Assembly: GCA_964058805.1 (NCBI GenBank)
Contig: CAXKVV010001717.1
Location: forward strand, 1 to 24,606
Reading direction: 5' to 3'
DNA length: 24,606 nt
Source of the DNA: Schoenoplectus triqueter
Taxonomy: Eukaryota; Streptophyta; Magnoliopsida; Poales; Cyperaceae
Position numbers and translations under genes: made by a program. The notes under the pieces were generated by a model. It did not search any database and was not told the DNA's origin. It saw nothing but the letters and a program-made list of their open reading frames with translations. Shown here piece after piece: positions 21,427-24,606 of the stretch. How positions within the stretch are numbered: the first letter of the stretch is position 1; each line of letters begins with the position of its first letter.

Positions 21427-21550
21427 GGTATTTAAGAATACCAATCCTACCTGTATTGACCTCTAGGCCAGGTACAGAGTGAACCCGTTTATCCTTTTAT
21501 TACTGACGGATAAACTTGTCAGTATCAATTGTATTATGGATTCAATTGAT
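21427..21550. other. Cluster of four inverted repeats
   Basis: Perfect stems are GGTATT/AATACC (21427-21432 and 21437-21442), GTTTATCC/GGATAAAC (21487-21494 and 21508-21515), TACTGAC/GTCAGTA (21501-21507 and 21518-21524) and ATCAATTG/CAATTGAT (21524-21531 and 21543-21550). The second and third overlap and could be alternative folds. As RNA from the element this could be a structured region. A role is not known. Confidence 0.6.
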
Positions 21551-21606
21551 AACACCATTTTGTGGATACTTCATGTATATATCATTTAAAAGTGGAAGCT
21601 CACACA

Positions 21607-21616
21607 CTCTCCCCTC
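21607..21616 (-). other. Alternative short polypurine run
   Basis: The minus strand reads GAGGGGAGAG directly followed by TGTGTGAGC, so it also has the form of a polypurine tract and LTR start. It is shorter than the tract at 19805-19835. If it is the real one, the LTR would be longer and include the 214-bp repeats. Confidence 0.25.
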
Positions 21617-22099
21617 ATTTGTGCACTTTTGCGTGCTAAAGTGAAAACTCACCATCGCTCGTCTCCTCTTATTTTATTTTGTGGAAGTGTGGTGCTTTTA
21701 CGGATGAATGCACCCAACCTGCTTTGTATGACACTCTTGGTGTCGGGGACAAAGATGACAACCCCTTTTCAGAAAATATATATTTTTATTTTTATAAAAT
21801 ATAGTTTTTTTTATTATTTTTATTTAACTGTGTTTTGTGGAGGAATATTATTTATTATTAATATATACGAAATTTTTTATTTTTTTATGCCCTCAGAAGT
21901 GACTATGGATAGTCACCAATCTGCTCGACCTATCCCTTGGTTTTCACCGCAGGCGACCATGATGAGCAGCTTTCCTCATTGGGCGATACAGATAGTTTAA
22001 GGGACAAACTGTAAACCCTGTCTATTTTTATATTTATTCTGGATCAAATAGACAAACCCAGTGGTGTTCGTATTATGGGCCCAAACACCCTAGCCACCT

Positions 22100-22340
22100 T
22101 CTCGGCTTTCCATTGTGTGGTTTCGCCTTGGATTCAAACTAAGTTTAGCTTGACCTTCACGGCTTTCCGATTTGGGGTTTTAGCCTTGAATTTTGACTAA
22201 CCTCAGTTTGATTATGGAGGTTTTCCATTTTCTTGGTTTTAACCTCGTACCTATATTGGGTTTGTTTTGCTTTTTGACAACTTTCCTATTTGGGGTTTTA
22301 GCTATGCACCTTTGTTAGGTTATGACCTTGATACTCATGC
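22100..22340. repeat. Degenerate tandem repeat, 57-60 bp x 4
   Basis: Blocks of the form CGGCTTTCCATTTGGGGTTTTAG appear at about 22103, 22160, 22218 and 22278, each followed by a CCTTG-like or ACCTC-like segment. The units are strongly diverged from one another. Sequence is unrelated to the 58-bp satellite despite the similar period. Confidence 0.6.
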
Positions 22341-22431
22341 CCTTTTATTTTATCTGACTTGTCGTCCATCTACTTAGCCTTGCTTCGAGCCACTTCTCGG
22401 ACTTGTCAAAGTCTTTATTCAACTTTATTGT

Positions 22432-22650
22432 GGGCTTCTTAAAACCTCTTATTCGGGTTTTGTAAGCTCCTTGAAACCCTCTAATATAATTCTTTATTAG
22501 CAACCCGCTTATTAAATCTTTATTTCATTTTTATCTCTAAGCTTCATAGATTTTCTTATTATATGTACATAATTTTTATTATGGGCTTCTTTAAAGCCTC
22601 TTATTTTATGCACACGATGGGCTTTCTAAAGTCTTTATTTTATTTTATTT
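22432..22650. repeat. Degenerate GGGCTTCTTAAAACCTCTTATT repeats
   Basis: Variants of a GGGCTTCT..AAA..CTCTTATT block begin at 22432, 22583 and 22619, with intermediate relics such as AAGCTCCTTGAAACCCTCTA near 22470. They lie directly after the integrase stop on the minus strand and belong to the repeat-rich 3' region. Confidence 0.5.
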
Positions 22651-22672
22651 TATGTTCTTGGATTTGGAAGGT

Positions 22673-23704
22673 TTATGTGTAGTACTTCTTGAGGTATCTC
22701 CCACTGATTGGTGGCAAAAGCCTGTTCCCTTTGTGATCGATGAGTTGATATGCACCCACCTCATACACTTTCTCAATGACATATGGTCCTTCCCAATTTG
22801 GAGAGAACTTAGACCCCACATGTCTACCGATGATCGGTCTCTTCAGTACTAATACCAATTCTCCTTCCTGGAATGTTCTTAGGCGAGCCATTTTATCATA
22901 TGCTTTCGCCATTTTTGTTTGGTAAAGCTCCAGATTTTGTTGAGCTATTAATATTTTCTCATCCATCGCATCTAACTCATCCAGCCTGAGTTTACGATGT
23001 TCCTCCAAAGTCATTTCTGTTTGCATAGCCACCCTTAAAGATGGTAACTCTACTTCCAACGGTAAAATTGCCTCAACTCCAAATACAAGAGAATACGGCG
23101 TTGCTTGCGTTGGGGTCCTGTATGTGGTTCTGTAAGCCCAAAGCGCCTCTAAGAGTTTATTATCCCAATCGTGTTGATTCCCTTCGATCGTTTTCTTCAT
23201 AATGTTGATCAGGGTTTTGTTGAACGCTTCCGCCAACCCATTGGCTCTTGGGTTATAAATTGAGGAATATCTCCAGTCGATCTTAAAACGTTCCGCCAAA
23301 ACATATAATTTATTGTTCTTAAATGCTGTCCCGTTGTCAGATATAATCCTTCGTGGAGTACCGAATCGGTATAGCACATAGGTTTTGAAAAACTTGACCA
23401 CATCTGAAGCCTTGACCTCTTTAAGCGAAATTGCCTCCGCCCATTTTGTGAAATAATCCGTCGTGGCGAGAATATACTTGTGTCCTTTCGAGGTGGGCGG
23501 ATCAATTGGCCTTACTATATCTGTGCCCCAAATGCTGAACGGCCATGACGACACTGTAGGATGTAGTGGGCTTGATGACTGATGTATGAACGGACCATGA
23601 ATTTGACACATGTGGCATCTCTTAGCATGATTTTCACAATCAGCCACCATCGTTGGCCAGTAGTACCCCATTCTCTTGATCTTGAGGCGCATCTTTGGTC
23701 CAGA
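22673..23704 (-). CDS. Integrase core and C-terminal part of retrotransposon polyprotein
   Basis: This is the strand-transfer enzyme that inserts element cDNA into the genome. Numbered from the first Met (23692), the zinc-finger cysteines are C26 and C29 in CHMC. The catalytic triad is intact: D58 in WGTDIV, D119 in ISDNGTAF and E155 in NGLAEAF, with exactly 35 residues between the last two (D,D35E). The C-terminal GPY/F module is visible at W300-E-G-P-Y304. The protein ends with LKKYYT and TAA at 22673-22675. The two zinc-finger histidines lie upstream, beyond the in-frame TAG at 23705-23707, so this piece alone lacks a complete N-terminal domain and the Met at 23692 is probably not a natural start. 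R61 stands where the family usually has Gly after DIV, a possible sign of decay. Confidence 0.9.
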   Translation of the reverse strand, partial: SGPKMRLKIKRMGYYWPTMVADCENHAKRCHMCQIHGPFIHQSSSPLHPTVSSWPFSIWGTDIVRPIDPPTSKGHKYILATTDYFTKWAEAISLKEVKASDVVKFFKTYVLYRFGTPRRIISDNGTAFKNNKLYVLAERFKIDWRYSSIYNPRANGLAEAFNKTLINIMKKTIEGNQHDWDNKLLEALWAYRTTYRTPTQATPYSLVFGVEAILPLEVELPSLRVAMQTEMTLEEHRKLRLDELDAMDEKILIAQQNLELYQTKMAKAYDKMARLRTFQEGELVLVLKRPIIGRHVGSKFSPNWEGPYVIEKVYEVGAYQLIDHKGNRLLPPISGRYLKKYYT

Positions 23705-24604
23705 CTAGTGTGCACCGCATAAGCCAGAATGAACTTCCTTCATTACTTGCTCGGCTTCCTGGTAGGAGATGCATCGTAACCATAATTGATCAAATGATCT
23801 CCTGTAAAGAGTGTCATTTAGATACACAAATCGAAGAACCCGCTTCTTTATCTGGTCTCCTGCTGCTTTCTCTTTTGGAAGGATACCTTGCTTGAGGTAA
23901 TCGATGAAAGGCCGTCTCCAATCATCCTTCTCAGAATTAGCCACCAACGTGTTTATTTGGTCTGAGCTTTTATCCAAATAACATTCATCTTCCACTTCAG
24001 CAAAATAGTCATCATCTTCTTTAGTGAAGCACAGAGATAATGGTCGTCGGCTTCTAATGGTTAAATGAATTTCATGCAAATCAGGTTCGCTTAACTCCTT
24101 AGCTACCTTTGCGAGGGCATCTACTTTGCCATTCGCGGCTCTTGTGATTTTATTGAAGATGACTTCAGGTATTTGCTTCACTAACTCTATCGTTTTTTTG
24201 TAGTATTGTACCAATTCTGGTTTCAACACTTTATATTTCCCTGTAACTTGATTTATAATCAATTGTGAATCACCGAAAACATATAAGCATTTGATTTCTA
24301 AATCGATAGCCATCTCAAGGCCAGTTATCAAGGCTTCATATTCAGCCTCATTATTGGTGCATGGTTCCATTAATGCTAGCGCATGTCTTGCAATGCCACC
24401 TTCTGGGGTGACAAATACTAGATCTATCCCTGCCCGAATTATAGGAATATCAGGTCCCGGGAGTGGCCTTATTGATGACGCTCCATCAAAATACATTTCC
24501 CATACGAGATTATTTTGCTGGATATTCATGACTTCTTCATCTGGGAAATCACACGATAAGAGAGAATCGTCTGGAATTGGATGTGCTGCCAAGAAGTCCG
24601 CCAA
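23705..24604 (-). CDS. Archaeal-type RNase H and N-terminal integrase part of retrotransposon polyprotein
   Basis: The frame is open to the right edge of the window. The first full codon is TTG (Leu in the family motif LADFLA), so this is an internal part of a polyprotein, not a start. RNase H signatures are MYFDGAS with D40, TNNEAEYEA with E88, GDSQ with D112 and NGKVDALA with D162, which match the D-E-D-D active site. RNase H removes RNA from RNA:DNA hybrids during reverse transcription. A linker (about 169-250) leads into the integrase N-terminal domain, whose zinc-binding H292 and H299 are the end of this piece. A TAG then interrupts the frame. The following codons continue in the same frame as integrase, so the break is a single nonsense codon without a frameshift. 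Confidence 0.88.
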   Translation of the reverse strand: MADFLAAHPIPDDSLLSCDFPDEEVMNIQQNNLVWEMYFDGASSIRPLPGPDIPIIRAGIDLVFVTPEGGIARHALALMEPCTNNEAEYEALITGLEMAIDLEIKCLYVFGDSQLIINQVTGKYKVLKPELVQYYKKTIELVKQIPEVIFNKITRAANGKVDALAKVAKELSEPDLHEIHLTIRSRRPLSLCFTKEDDDYFAEVEDECYLDKSSDQINTLVANSEKDDWRRPFIDYLKQGILPKEKAAGDQIKKRVLRFVYLNDTLYRRSFDQLWLRCISYQEAEQVMKEVHSGLCGAH

Positions 24605-24606
24605 TG

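Larger units (their letters stand above)
19836..22672 (-). other. Long 3' untranslated region of the retrotransposon
   Basis: About 2.8 kb separates the integrase stop from the polypurine tract. I see no coding region in it on either strand. It holds several degenerate tandem repeat families and a cluster of inverted repeats, listed separately. Long, hypervariable 3' regions with tandem repeats are known for Tat-lineage elements. An AT-rich stretch (about 21770-21890) without matching neighbours may be a small insertion. Confidence 0.55.
18490..24606 (-). mobile_element. 3' part of a Ty3/gypsy (Tat-type) LTR retrotransposon
   Basis: Read on the minus strand, the order is RNase H, integrase, long 3' untranslated region, polypurine tract, candidate LTR. 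A second RNase H of archaeal type just before the integrase, together with a long repeat-bearing 3' region, is characteristic of the plant Tat lineage (Ogre/Retand group). Gag, protease, reverse transcriptase and the 5' LTR would lie beyond the right edge. An in-frame stop at 23705-23707 makes this copy at least partly defective. The inner (low-coordinate) end is uncertain, because no second LTR or target duplication can be compared. Confidence 0.75.
22673..24606 (-). pseudogene. Polyprotein fragment interrupted by one in-frame stop
   Basis: The frame runs unbroken for about 640 codons from the window edge to 22673 except for the TAG at 23705-23707. The stop lies between the histidine pair and the cysteine pair of the integrase HHCC finger. 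Unless read through, integrase is not made as a complete domain. All visible catalytic residues are kept, which suggests recent inactivation. The remaining polyprotein cannot be judged from this window. Confidence 0.8.

Noticed and set aside
22100..22340. Common origin of the 57-60 bp repeat and the 58-bp satellite
   Set aside because: The periods are alike but I find no sequence similarity on either strand, so the agreement looks coincidental.
22652..22852. Plus-strand frames over the integrase and RNase H region (also 23695-23895) and shifted minus frames (23209-23505, 23515-23715)
   Set aside because: They are shadows of the polyprotein frame on the minus strand.

Overview
The window looks like repeat-dense nuclear DNA from a flowering plant. 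The evidence is a long homogenised satellite array, AT-rich non-coding DNA, and part of a Ty3/gypsy LTR retrotransposon of the plant Tat type. I see no host protein-coding gene and no rRNA or tRNA gene. The species cannot be named from this sequence.

Bases 1-14482 are one GC-rich, CpG-dense tandem array. Its basic unit is 58 bp (an exact consensus copy is 1424-1481). The unit is made of a 27-bp part and a 31-bp part, and the 31-bp part also occurs alone (for example 7226-7256). The array has several levels of order: local blocks of one variant monomer, short alternating variant patterns, and a higher-order repeat of 4376 bp present as two directly adjacent copies (about 4388-8763 and 8764-13139) that are nearly identical by eye. 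Left of them lies a mosaic of pieces from the same material (1-705 repeated at 2943-3647; 701-2150 matching copy A at +4607 bp). Right of them the monomers become more diverged until the array stops inside a monomer near 14482. Very long open frames on the minus strand of the array follow from its composition and are not annotated as genes.

Bases 14483-18489 are AT-rich and without genes. They hold a degenerate array of about 125 bp x 5 (14840-15480), an (AT)11 microsatellite, diverged repeats about 356 bp apart near 17.0-17.8 kb, and a 52-bp-spaced GC-richer doublet (18188-18266).

Bases of about 18490-24606 carry the 3' part of a retrotransposon on the minus strand. From the right edge inward: archaeal-type RNase H and the N-terminal part of integrase (24604-23705), an in-frame TAG that splits the integrase zinc finger, the integrase core and GPY/F C-terminus (to 22673), a 2.9-kb 3' untranslated region full of degenerate tandem repeats and hairpins, a strong polypurine tract (19805-19835), and a candidate 3' LTR with a TATA box. 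One unit of the 125-bp repeat family at 14.8-15.5 kb also occurs in this 3' region (20712-20815), which links the two.

The most notable biology is repeat evolution: a recently amplified satellite with nested higher-order structure, next to a retroelement whose 3' region is a nursery of tandem repeats. I found no evidence of a new enzymatic or defence system.
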